Below, piece after piece: positions 55,753-64,000 of a stretch of 64,000 nucleotides of DNA (positions within the stretch are counted from its first letter, which is position 1; every line of letters starts with the position of its first letter). Both the position numbers and the translations under genes were made by a program. The stretch covers positions 4,092,001 to 4,156,000 of the forward strand of contig OZ244805.1 of assembly GCA_965220095.1 (NCBI GenBank), written 5' to 3'. Origin of the DNA: Bin87 sp965220095. GTDB taxonomy: Bacteria; Chloroflexota; Dehalococcoidia; Lucifugimonadales; UBA3495. Below the pieces are notes generated by a model, which was not told where the DNA came from, did no database searches, and saw only the letters and a program-made list of their open reading frames with translations.

Positions 55753-56974
55753 GTACCGTTTCAATTTAATTCTATTGGATAGACATGTTTGAGCTTACTG
55801 CGAGCGTCCTGGGTGGAGAACCGCCAGTCTATGATGGCGGCGGCCTCGTTGCGCTCGCGTTCGAGCGCCGCGACCTCCCGTCTCAGCAACGCTTCATCGC
55901 CGACCCGGCGGTTCAGACACTGTCTGCTAAAGACGCTCAACTCGATTTCAGCCATGTTCAACCAGCTTCCGTGATTGGGTGTGTGGTGAAGCTCCAGGCG
56001 TTTGGCTATGCGGCGCGCCTCGGACGGTGCAAACGCTTCGTAGAGCGCGCCGGGCTGGTGGGTGTTGAGATTGTCCGGGACCACGCGCACTACTGCGGCG
56101 TCAGGATATGCCTCGTCCACCAGCCACTTCATCTGTTGAGCGAAGTCCACAGCAGTCCGGCGCCCGGTCACCTCGATATGCCTCCACCCACCCTTCGGTT
56201 CACAGAACATGAACAGATTCCGGGTCCCGTTTCGCTGGTACTCGGTGTCATAGCGCTCCACCCGTCCAGGAGCGGCCGCAATGGGAGGCCGCACATCCCC
56301 AAGCAACTGCTTGGAGGACTCGTCAAAACACACCACCGGACACTCCCGGTCGTACTCTTCGTGATAAAGGTCCAGCACGTCCTCCATCCGAGCGACGAAC
56401 TCCCCGCTCAGCTTGGGGATGCACCATTCCTTTTTCCGCCACGGCTTGAGTTCGTTTTTTTGAGTATCTGGCGCACCGTCTCCAAGGAGATGCTCCCGGC
56501 AAACTCCATCTCCACCACCTTGTCCGCCAGCAGATGGAGCGTCCAGTTCACATGTCCTTCGGGTGGACTGCTGCACGCGATGGCAACCAGGTGCGCTTCC
56601 TGCTTGCCGTCCAACTTGCGCTCCCGGCCCGGCCGTGGCTTGTCATTGATGGCGGCCTCAAGTCCTTCCTCGACGAACCGCTTCCGCACTCTGGCAACGG
56701 TACTCTGGCAACGGTAGCAGCGTTGATCAAAAGCACACCGGCTATCTCACCGTCCCGAAGTCCTTCATCTGCTTTGAGCAACGCCAGCGCCCGCTTGACG
56801 GTGCGGACTGACGGCTTGCCCCGGTGGGAAACCTCATTGAGACGGGAGCGTTCGGATTCAGCCAGCTTGACTTTATACTTGATGGCAGCCATGTCTGGAT
56901 ACTCCCCCACAGAAAGATCATACCCAAGTATGGCTCCCTTCTCATATTATTACAAATCTATCCGGAAATGGTAC
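55753..56974 (-). mobile_element. IS630-family insertion sequence
   Basis: 1222 bp with ends GTACCGTTTC and, inverted, GTACCATTTC, flanked by a TA duplication (55751-55752, 56975-56976), the family's standard target. Inserted in the DUF4145 gene. Confidence 0.92.
55761..56892 (-). pseudogene. IS630 transposase, frameshifted
   Basis: Three successive frames. From ATG 56892, MAAIKYKVKLAESERSRLNE runs into a helix-turn-helix domain up to INAATVARV. A 14-bp tandem duplication (56688-56701 and 56702-56715) then shifts the frame to RKRFVEEGLEAAINDKPRPG. A run of seven A's on the coding strand (56455-56461) separates this from the catalytic domain, which has VVCFDESSKQ, VVPDNLNTHQPG and HGSWLNMAEIELS, the complete DDE set. 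The A7 site could be natural slippage, known in this family; the duplication is a true lesion. This copy should be inactive. Confidence 0.87.
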
Positions 56975-57417
56975 TAGCCGAAACGCGGGGCGACAAAGTA
57001 TTACCCACGAGCGTACGTGCGAATGTCGACGTGATTAGGAATGTAGGCAATTTTGCTGCTCACGCGATCACAGATGAGACGACCCTCCAAGTAATTCCCG
57101 TGATCAGAGAAGAGGCTGAGTGGTGTTTGACCATGGTCGAAGCCCTGTTCGACCATTTTTACGTTATACCTGCGGCCAACAAAAAACGGTTGGAAGAGTT
57201 CACCAGCAAGCTCTCGCAAGCTGGCCAAAAACCGCCCAAATCATAGGTCGGCAATTTAACCCCTTCAGGCTCAGCGGATGGCAGAGTTTGAACGGAAGTC
57301 TGCCATCGCTAGACTGACCGCGCGGGTTCCGACCCTGACCAACTTCGCCGATCCAACCATTTGGACCAGGGCCAACCTGGACATCCTGTGCAGCCTTAAC
57401 TCCGCATTGGCTGACCT

Positions 57418-57948
57418 CTATGGTTTGGGCCTAGCCAAGTGTTCGTATAGCGTCCGCGAGGACTCATCAAGGCTGGTCCCCAACACGGAGACCGAGGTCG
57501 GTGTCCTATTTGCGAAGGCACTCCGGCCGGCCGGGTCGTAGATCCGCCAGTAGTTACCGTCTGTGAGGACAGCATAACCACCGCGCATCCGTGGGCGTGC
57601 GATGGCGTATTTCTCAAGTTGCTGCAACGGTTCACCGTCAAGAGCGGTCCGGAGTGCCTTAGCCTCAATGATGATGTAAGGTGCGATTTCGCGGGTGGCG
57701 ATGTGCTCCATTTCGGCCGGAGTGTGCAAGGCGTAATCAACCCAACCCTCGCCATCAGGATATTTCCACTGTGGATGGCATTCTTTCGGCTCGTGGATAT
57801 TCCAACCCAGCGCAGCCAAAATAGGGTCGATGAGGGCGTAGCGAGTGTGTTCCTCCAACCAATTGTTCAAATCAGGACCGAGGTCATCCCATTCTTGTAT
57901 GCGACCGCGCACTTCAACGATCGCCTGCCTTACATCTCTGATACTCAT
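57418..57948 (-). CDS. HsdR_N-like PD-(D/E)XK domain protein
   Basis: 176 residues from ATG 57948. ALIDPILAALGWN, WVDYALHTPAE and PYIIIEAKAL give the helix, Asp and ExK elements of the type I restriction R-subunit N-terminal nuclease fold, followed by LQQLEKYAIARPRMRGGYAV and LTDGNYWRIYD, which are typical continuations. It has no helicase part, so it is a stand-alone nuclease-like protein of a common but poorly studied sort. It sits between the broken DUF4145 gene and the ISP stub. An opposite-strand frame from 57278 overlaps its end and is not credited. Confidence 0.78.
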   Translation of the reverse strand: MSIRDVRQAIVEVRGRIQEWDDLGPDLNNWLEEHTRYALIDPILAALGWNIHEPKECHPQWKYPDGEGWVDYALHTPAEMEHIATREIAPYIIIEAKALRTALDGEPLQQLEKYAIARPRMRGGYAVLTDGNYWRIYDPAGRSAFANRTPTSVSVLGTSLDESSRTLYEHLARPKP

Positions 57949-58273
57949 GCTATCCCACCTCCGGAGGCAAATTTGAGCGGGCTGAGCCCGCACGATGAGA
58001 ACGCCGGTGTCCGGACACAGCATGCTATCACCGATCACGGACCCGCCTCTTGTCCTTCTTGGAAGAGCTCCGGTACCGGTCTTGCGGTGTTGCCAATGAT
58101 TCTCGCTTCGCCATCTTGCCTATGCTTCCACTCACGTAGCTTGCCCATAAATTTTCGGTAACATTTTCCGGTGAGGCAACAGGCTGGCAGGATCAATTGT
58201 CGTTAATCACCCGCCGGAAAGACTACTGAAACGCCTTGGCGAACCCCATGTAGGCCTCCATCTTTCCAGCGGC
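57949..58273. other. Intergenic region
   Basis: No gene supported. It holds the second AATTGTCGTTAATCA (58195-58209), also seen at about 48366. Confidence 0.45.
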
Positions 58274-58612
58274 CTACATCTTATTGATACCCGCGTTGGT
58301 TCGCGCAATAGGGTCATTACGTAAACGCGATTGTGTTGCAAACCGTCCGCGTTCAGGTTCTACCCAACCCGCGGCTTCCCTTTCTACACGCGGCCGATTC
58401 GCATAGAGACCGAAGTTGGGAAGACCGGCGCCCTGATCGACCAGCTCCTGCGAGCAGAACACCTTGGGTCTCAGCGTCCCGCCCAACCCGTCCAGCAGGT
58501 TCGCCAGCGGCACGTACAGTGAACGCTCATCAGTGGCACCGCCGGAACTGCGCACCAAGCGCAGGTCGGTGAAGTACGCCTCGACGGCTTGTTTCAGTTT
58601 TCCATCCGGCAT
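58274..58612 (-). pseudogene. N-terminal stub of an ISP-type restriction-methyltransferase
   Basis: ATG 58612 opens MPDGKLKQAVEAYFTDLRLV, then SLYVPLANLLDGLGGTLRPK and ELVDQGAGLPNFGLYA. This is the characteristic N-terminus of large adenine-specific methyltransferase/helicase-nuclease proteins (type ISP and relatives, usually over 1000 residues). Family resemblance fades after GLYANRP, and the last 17 codons are supplied by dispersed-motif copy C, ending in a stop at 58274. The methyltransferase, nuclease and helicase parts are absent from the window. Confidence 0.75.
58279..58330 (-). repeat. Dispersed motif, copy C
   Basis: Minus-strand copy, GTTTACGTAATGACCC to GGGTATCAATAAG. It forms the 3' end of the truncated ISP frame. 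Confidence 0.75.
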
Positions 58613-58705
58613 ATCGTCCCATTTACCCCAGCCAGTTAGCCCATCCCCACCATTCGCGGCCGTAGTTCGTTCATCATGGCCTCGACAGCGTTCTTAATGC
58701 GGTCC

Positions 58706-60919
58706 TCAGTCAAAGGCATCATGGCCAATTATGCTCCGCGCCAACTGCGGGATCGCTTGGAGATCGACCAGACTGCTGGTTGCATCTTCAAACAACAGGT
58801 CGGGGCTCAGATAACGGTGAAACTTCTCCGACATCACGTTTTCAAGGCCCGCCAGCGATTCACCTGCCACGTCGTCCGGTGTCTGTTCGGCCAGTGTCTC
58901 CAAGGCTGCTACCAGGGGTTGACCCGAACATGGCTCTTCCACTTCCAGGAAACCGTCGTGATCTACGGTCTTGAAACCCATGCTCTTGAGCTTGAGCGAA
59001 AGTGTGGATGTCTTAATCGTCCCCATCCACGTAGCCACCAGGCGACCATTGTCCCCGGTGTGGCAGATGGACCGGCGATCAAGTCCCAGGCGGCGGAACT
59101 CGGTACGCGCATCTTCCAGCAATTCGGCGCCGGTCGCATCGAGATAGAGCGGCATTCCCTTGCCGGAGAGCACCGCTTTCATCTTTCGTACTACCCCGTC
59201 ATGGACCAGGCCACCGCTGCCGTCAAAGGGAGGAGGCGTACCCGCCCGATCCTGGGTGACCTCGATTACCTTCTCGCGGCTGTGCACCGCGATGATGCGC
59301 CAACGCCTGCCCGACAAGATGATCGTCATGTCTGGTACGAATACTCTATCCGCCGGCAGCACGCCAATTTGCTTGCTGCCCAACAACACCCGATAGTCCT
59401 CGGACGTTTGGAATACGGCGTAGAAACTATAGTGCTCCACCAGCTTTTCGCCCAGTGGTCCCAGAAGCAGGTTGCCGTCCGGCGCCTGCTCGATCAGCGA
59501 TATCTCGGCAGAGCCCATCTGCCTGAGCAGGCGGGTAAACTGTTCGGTGGACACCTTCCGGAACGGTCCCTGCCGGCAAAGAGTGTCGTAAAGCCGTTGT
59601 GCGCTCGCCCCTGCATGCTGAGCGATTACCGAGAGGACCTGGTGGGTAAGGGTGGACAGATGAAGGGCCTGAGGAGCCGGCGGCTCACACCACTGATCTC
59701 CCAGCAGCTCCACCATGGCCACTGACCGCACCAGACCAAGGTGTAGGCGGTCCATGGGATGGGAAGCGGCATCCGTGCCTCGCTCAATGGAATACATCCG
59801 CAGGACCTTTGGTTGGCCCCTGCGGCCGGACCGTCCCAATCGCTGCCGGAGAGACGAAACGGAGAATGGCGGGCCGATCTGCGCCACGCAGTCGATGCCA
59901 CCGATATCAATTCCCAGCTCCAGGGTTGAGGTGCAGATGGCGGTCGCGGTTCTGCTCGATTTGAGGCGACGCTCCACGTCAAGCCGATGCTCCCTGGACA
60001 GGCTGGCGTGATGGGGCAGGAAATCCACCGGCACCTTCGCTTTTTCAGACATTTCCCGCAGGGCATCGGCGTACCACTCTACATCTCCCCGAGAGCCGGC
60101 AAAGACGAGATTGGGAGTTCCCCGCAATCGTTCAAACAGGTGTTTGGCAACCGCTTTCTTTGACGCTTCGCGATTTCCTTCGGCGCCAGCAACGTACCCG
60201 CGAACCTGGACCTTCAATTCACCTCCGTCCACCTCGCTCTCCAGCAAGTCCACGGCATCGGGGTCGCCCGGCCGGAGATACTCTTTCACCGTATCCATGT
60301 CGGCGAGGGTGGCCGACAACCCCACTCTGCGGATACGACGTCCTACTGCCAACTCCAAACGCGTGAGCAGCGACCGCAGGTGAATACCCCTTTCATTGTC
60401 CAGGAGGGCATGCAACTCGTCGATGATGATCGCCCGGGCGCCCGCAAACAATGTCGGGATTTCCAACCCCCGCAGCACGAACAGCGCTTCCAGAGACTCC
60501 GGCGTGATCATCAACACGCCCCGCGGGTTTCTGCGGGCGCGAGATTTCACCCCTTGAGATATGTCGCCGTGCCACGGGTAGATCGGCAACTCGGCCCGCG
60601 CGCAGAGCTCTTCCATCCGGCCCAGCTGATCGTTGATCAGCGCTCTGAGGGGCGCCACATACACCAGGTCGAACCCTCCCGGTCCAGGTTCAGTCAGGAC
60701 CGACGAGATCAGCGGCAGGAACGCGGCTTCCGTCTTGCCGCCTGCTGTGGGAGCGGCGATAACCAGGTCCCGGTCCCCCGTCAAGAGCGTTGTGATCGCA
60801 CGCTCTTGGATGTCGCGCAGTTCAGTCCAGCCCTGGTCCCAGATCCAACGGCGTACCGGCTCAGCCAGCAGATCAAAGGCCGACGACGGGTTAGAGCTTG
60901 AATGAGGCGAGGTCATCAT
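58706..60919 (-). CDS. sngC: Lhr-type DEAD/DEAH helicase, Shango SngC-like
   Basis: 737 residues. Superfamily 2 helicase motifs in order: Q-region LRDIQERAI, Walker A APTAGGKTEA, Ia VAPLRALINDQL, DELH box IIIDELHALL, SAT GLSATLAD, IV LVFAGSRGDVEWYAD, V STLELGIDIG and VI QRLGRSGRRG. A winged-helix and accessory C-domain follow, as in Lhr-core/BrxHII proteins. It overlaps the ATPase gene by 29 bases, so the genes are co-translated. With the two upstream genes it matches Shango (TerB protein, ATPase, helicase), an anti-phage system described in E. coli and P. aeruginosa. It is presumably the nucleic-acid-translocating effector. Confidence 0.85.
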   Translation of the reverse strand: MMTSPHSSSNPSSAFDLLAEPVRRWIWDQGWTELRDIQERAITTLLTGDRDLVIAAPTAGGKTEAAFLPLISSVLTEPGPGGFDLVYVAPLRALINDQLGRMEELCARAELPIYPWHGDISQGVKSRARRNPRGVLMITPESLEALFVLRGLEIPTLFAGARAIIIDELHALLDNERGIHLRSLLTRLELAVGRRIRRVGLSATLADMDTVKEYLRPGDPDAVDLLESEVDGGELKVQVRGYVAGAEGNREASKKAVAKHLFERLRGTPNLVFAGSRGDVEWYADALREMSEKAKVPVDFLPHHASLSREHRLDVERRLKSSRTATAICTSTLELGIDIGGIDCVAQIGPPFSVSSLRQRLGRSGRRGQPKVLRMYSIERGTDAASHPMDRLHLGLVRSVAMVELLGDQWCEPPAPQALHLSTLTHQVLSVIAQHAGASAQRLYDTLCRQGPFRKVSTEQFTRLLRQMGSAEISLIEQAPDGNLLLGPLGEKLVEHYSFYAVFQTSEDYRVLLGSKQIGVLPADRVFVPDMTIILSGRRWRIIAVHSREKVIEVTQDRAGTPPPFDGSGGLVHDGVVRKMKAVLSGKGMPLYLDATGAELLEDARTEFRRLGLDRRSICHTGDNGRLVATWMGTIKTSTLSLKLKSMGFKTVDHDGFLEVEEPCSGQPLVAALETLAEQTPDDVAGESLAGLENVMSEKFHRYLSPDLLFEDATSSLVDLQAIPQLARSIIGHDAFD

Positions 60920-62188
60920 TCGCTCCGTCTGCGGCCATTCCAGTTTCTTCCGCTCCAGCGTCCTCCTCGGGGTTTACAGAGCCGATCAGCGACTGCCATT
61001 GGACGCCCGGGTTCTGGTCCAGCACCGACAGCATGTTCACGAACTCTTTCACCGTGTTCCGCGGCGTTCTGAAGTAGGCGTCGCCGATCCGGTTGGAACA
61101 GTGCGCCATGAAAGCGGTCAAGGCCTCGTCCGGCAAAGCGTTTTCGTCCTCCTGCATCACCCTGCGGATGTTGGCCAAAAGGACGAACATGTCCTCTGGG
61201 GTCAGGTTGGCAAGTCGTATCACCGGACCCGACAGATCGACCATGCCTTCACGCGCGAAGGTGTTCTCCGCCAACCGCGACTGGAGCGCCTGGTAGCTGT
61301 AGAGACCGCGGCGGGTGTCCATCAGGAAATCTGGCGTCCCGCCCATGATGAACCCAAGGTTTCGCGCGGTGCCCTGCAGCACGTCGTTCAGTATGCGGAG
61401 CAACTGCTCGTAATTGGACTGGCGCGCCTGCGATGAGACGATCTTGTACAGGTTAACCATTTCGTCCAGGGAAACCAGCAGGCCGCGGTATCCGGCTTCC
61501 CGGACGAAAAGCGACAGGAGTTTCACCTGATCGTAGATGCTCGCGTCATCCACGATGGTGCGCACCCCGAGATCCCTGCGGGCGTCTGTCCTCGTGGCAT
61601 ATTCGCCCTGAAGCCATCGCAGGGCCGCGGATTTAAGCTCCTCGTTGCCGGTGTCGTACCCCCCCAGTAGCGGGCGATGACGGTGGCGAAATCGTAGCCA
61701 CCGGTCATCTCCCGCAGGTGCGCCAGCTTCTCCAGGATGACGTCGCCAACATCCTGTCCCGTTTCGTCGGCGGTACTGATGGTCTGCGTGGCAAATCGCT
61801 CCACCACCGAGGCCATGGCGCCTCCCTCTGGCCTCGTACGCGTCGCGGTATTGCGGGCCATTTCCGCATACAGGGAACGCGCCTGTCCGCCTGTTCCGTG
61901 GAGCCGCCGGTCCGGCGTGATGTCCGCCGACAGGACCACCAGCCCTTTTTCCAGTGCGACCAGGCGGATCAGGTTCAGGAAAAAGGTCTTGCCAGAGCCG
62001 TATTCGCCGATTACGAACCGGATTGCCGAACCGCCCTCACTAATGCGTTCGATGTCCCGCACCAACTCTTCGGTTTCTCGAGCTCGCCCAACTTGAATGT
62101 GCCGCAGGCCAACCCTGGGTACCACGCCGGCGCGGAGCGCCTGGATGATGGTGTCGCGCTCGCGGTCTCTAATCTTGGTCGTCACCAT
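60891..62188 (-). pseudogene. sngB: DUF2791/BrxD-like ATPase, Shango SngB-like, frameshifted
   Basis: ATG 62188 (GAGAG site) opens a P-loop ATPase with VGRARETEELVRDIERI and Walker A GEYGSGKTFFL (about 60-70). After FATVIARYWGG the frame shifts at a run of seven G's on the coding strand (plus strand C7, 61659-61665). The correct continuation YDTGNEELKSAALRWLQGEY lies in another frame and leads into GLLVSLDEMVNLY (Walker B), GFIMGGTPDFL and the C-terminus at 60891. Restored length is about 432 residues, normal for the family. The shift may be a real inactivation, phase variation or an assembly error. Confidence 0.85.
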
Positions 62189-62195
62189 GCTCTCG

Positions 62196-64000
62196 TTACT
62201 CCACAGCCACTATGATCTCCGCTTTGATGTCCTGATTAATTGCAAGGCCCTGGTCCTCTTCGAGTTCGAGCAGTCGGTCGTCGAAGTGATCCCAAGACCA
62301 TTCGTTCAGAGTCTCAACGGCGCCGGCCGGCATTAACTGGAATTGTCGAGCCAGAGTTTCGTATTCATCCTGTTCCCAGTGAGGCTGCACCAGGAGCTCG
62401 CCAAGGAATGCCGAATGTCTCGCATCCAGGCCGGTGAAACCGTGGCCGACGTCTTCCATGGTCTCGGCCATCTCCTCTTCCGGCTCGTCCTCTTGAAAGA
62501 TTGCTCCCAGAATGGAGCTGACCCGCTCCGTGTTGGCCATCACGGAGGCAATGCGTTCGGCGTCCAAGTTCACCGTGCCGCTGTCGTCGGGACGAGACGG
62601 TATGGCGAATCCCTCCTCCCGGTCGCCGGATGGCAGAACGGTCACCGGCTCGTCCCGAGATGTTAGGGTATGAATGGCAGAGTAGATCCCAGCGGTTTCG
62701 AGGCCCAAAGTCCTGTGGAGTCGTTCAAGGGCGCTCACTTCATGGGCGCTGACCACGCCGTCAGAAGCCGCCAGCGCCAGCTTCCCCAATTCCTGAGAAA
62801 TGTCGTTCGGAAGTTCCTTCACGTGACGTCGGAACAGGGCCAGATCCGGTGCAACCGCCATCATCCAGTCGAGATTTGCCCGCAAGCGCGCCCGTTCAGC
62901 TCCGGACAGTTCCTCAGCGGCATCTATCATGTCGATAAGTTGGTCGTGTTCTTTCGAGGCAATTGCGTCGTCCGCTTGGGCAACGAAACTTCCTACCGCG
63001 ACGGCAACCAGGATGCTCTTGTACCGGTTGCTCACCTCATCCAAAACAGTCACCCCCTCAGGCAACCGAAAGAGGACCACGGGCTCTCCGTATTTCGGGC
63101 TGCGCAACGCGAAACGCGGGTCGGGCGCCATCCCAATCGACAGGCGCGCCAGAGCATCCGCAGCATCCGTCAACCGACGCTTGGTAATCTTTTCCGGATG
63201 CGCGTTTTCCAGGCGCCCTATGACCTCAACCACCGGCACGAGACCACCGGCGTCGATAATCCCCTCGGCCCAGCGGCGTAAATCGTCAATCTCCTGGCAG
63301 GGAAATAACGGCCAAAGTCGTTGTGGCAACAGCGCATGCGCCTCAATGGTGCCTCTTCCGTCAGGGTTGCGTCCGAGGAAACGACTGTATCGATCCAATG
63401 CATCGCTGGCATCGTCCACAATGGTTTTCGCCACGTTGAGAGGTCTGGATATCCGGGAAATGTCGGGAACTTGCCCGATGTATTCTTCAAGGTCAGACAC
63501 AAACTCGGACGATGCGGCACGGTACTGGGCGCGAAGGGTACGTTTGGAGACCGGGACCGGCATCCCTTCCGGGAAACGTTCATCAAGGAGCTGCCCGAAC
63601 AGCGCCCGAAATTCAGGGAACGCACGAGTCGCCGGTGTGCGCAACGAATAGTCCGGATGAGCGACATACCATCGGAGCAGCCAGTCTGCGCCGATCGGCA
63701 AACCTTCCCTCGACATCCGACCGATCGTTGCGCGCACGCTCAGCGGCAATTCGTAGCTCGCCCTTTCGATGCTTGGTTCCGTTCTGTCTTCGTACCCTGC
63801 GGTGGCCTGAGCGGCATCCAGGAATGTCCCCAGATAACCCTTGACCGATCTGTTATCTCCATACACGCCAAGGAGGCGCCCCACTTCGGCAATCAGGAGC
63901 TCTTTTTCGCCCTCATCCGGTCTGTCCACAAAAAACCGACGTTCGAGGCCGTAGAAGTACAGAAAGACATACCCGACGCTGTATCGCTTGTCCGACCGTC
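62196..64000 (-). CDS. sngA: TerB-domain protein, Shango SngA-like (5' end outside window)
   Basis: The frame stays open to the window edge. Upstream of the first in-window GTG (63929) it reads RYSVGYVFLYFYGLERRFFV, which is core TerB_N domain sequence, so the true start lies beyond 64000. TerB_N is followed by a central TerB-like helical domain (LALAASDGVVSAHEVSALER, with the acidic DGxxxxxE pattern) and a C-terminal TerB_C-like part ending near DIKAEIIVAVE. TerB_N/TerB_C proteins are linked to DUF2791 ATPases and superfamily 2 helicases in predicted phage-defence loci, and this trio is now known as Shango. The stop is seven bases before the ATPase start. Confidence 0.85.
   Translation of the reverse strand, partial: RSDKRYSVGYVFLYFYGLERRFFVDRPDEGEKELLIAEVGRLLGVYGDNRSVKGYLGTFLDAAQATAGYEDRTEPSIERASYELPLSVRATIGRMSREGLPIGADWLLRWYVAHPDYSLRTPATRAFPEFRALFGQLLDERFPEGMPVPVSKRTLRAQYRAASSEFVSDLEEYIGQVPDISRISRPLNVAKTIVDDASDALDRYSRFLGRNPDGRGTIEAHALLPQRLWPLFPCQEIDDLRRWAEGIIDAGGLVPVVEVIGRLENAHPEKITKRRLTDAADALARLSIGMAPDPRFALRSPKYGEPVVLFRLPEGVTVLDEVSNRYKSILVAVAVGSFVAQADDAIASKEHDQLIDMIDAAEELSGAERARLRANLDWMMAVAPDLALFRRHVKELPNDISQELGKLALAASDGVVSAHEVSALERLHRTLGLETAGIYSAIHTLTSRDEPVTVLPSGDREEGFAIPSRPDDSGTVNLDAERIASVMANTERVSSILGAIFQEDEPEEEMAETMEDVGHGFTGLDARHSAFLGELLVQPHWEQDEYETLARQFQLMPAGAVETLNEWSWDHFDDRLLELEEDQGLAINQDIKAEIIVAVE

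Larger units (their letters stand above)
55345..57246 (+). pseudogene. DUF4145 protein gene interrupted by IS630
   Basis: The 5' part (55345-55752, 136 codons; ATG with TAGGAGA site) has an N-terminal zinc-ribbon (MRCPHC and CPAC) and a LSRRVLQSMLRDQGYDRRNL segment. The 3' part (56977-57246) has DVIRNVGNFAAHAI, EEAEWCLTMVEALFDHFYV and ends QKPPKS. Removing the IS630 element and one TA joins DLLL to AETRGDKV in frame, giving a 225-residue protein of normal family size. DUF4145 domains are HEPN-related and often found as solo genes or fused to restriction enzymes. The gene is inactive as it stands. Confidence 0.9.

Noticed and set aside
57278..57541. Plus-strand 87-codon frame MAEFERKSAIARLTARVP
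   Set aside because: Half overlaps the HsdR_N-like gene antisense; the first 45 codons match no family I recognise. Could be a gene scrap.
58706..64000. BREX or DISARM assignment
   Set aside because: BrxD-like ATPase and helicase occur in BREX, but no PglZ, BrxC or intact PglX is present, and the TerB protein fits Shango instead. The ISP stub belongs to a different system.

Overview
The window is moderately GC-rich bacterial chromosome. Its content suggests a member of the Chloroflexota (SAR202/Dehalococcoidia-like): many family III CoA-transferases, MFS exporters, an RND pair with a lipoprotein adaptor but no outer-membrane factor gene, lipoproteins with VTREV-type linkers, frequent TTG starts and several families of short palindromic intergenic repeats. 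This assignment is inference. I saw no rRNA, tRNA or CRISPR array.

Bases 1-15300 are transport-rich. A DUF1800 gene runs off the left edge. It is followed by two tandem MFS exporters, a DHA2 exporter, a dead flavin monooxygenase gene, and an export operon of two RND pumps plus a long coiled-coil lipoprotein adaptor.

Bases 15300-45700 hold catabolic and housekeeping genes: a carboxymuconolactone decarboxylase-like protein, a phosphotriesterase-family hydrolase, two more MFS genes, an amidase, a dihydropyrimidinase-like hydrolase and an internally deleted enolase-superfamily remnant. A small HEPN gene sits in what may be a mini mobile unit. Next come an acyl-CoA dehydrogenase-like flavoprotein and a co-directional cluster: fluoroacetate dehalogenase-like hydrolase, MmgE/PrpD, MaoC/FAS1-type dehydratase and two CoA-transferases. 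Then follow an Eis-like acetyltransferase, a GatC-like/amidase pair, two BNR propeller proteins separated by repeat-rich DNA, an overlapping S49 peptidase/membrane protein/lipoprotein operon, another CoA-transferase and an ABC-F protein.

Bases 45700-64000 are a mobile-element and defence zone. Two near-identical IS701-like elements, an IS5 element and an IS630 element are nested in or beside broken genes: a fibronectin type III protein, a tyrosine recombinase and a DUF4145 gene. Excising the IS630 on paper restores the DUF4145 frame exactly. Defence-type genes here are a PD-(D/E)XK nuclease-like protein with a three-fold EFSLD repeat (my best candidate for something undescribed), a small HsdR_N-like protein, an N-terminal stub of an ISP-type restriction-methyltransferase and, at the right edge, a three-gene set matching the Shango anti-phage system (TerB-domain protein, DUF2791/BrxD-like ATPase, Lhr-type DEAD helicase). 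The ATPase gene is frameshifted at a G7 run. A conserved motif of about 45 bp occurs four times in this zone as two nested inverted pairs.
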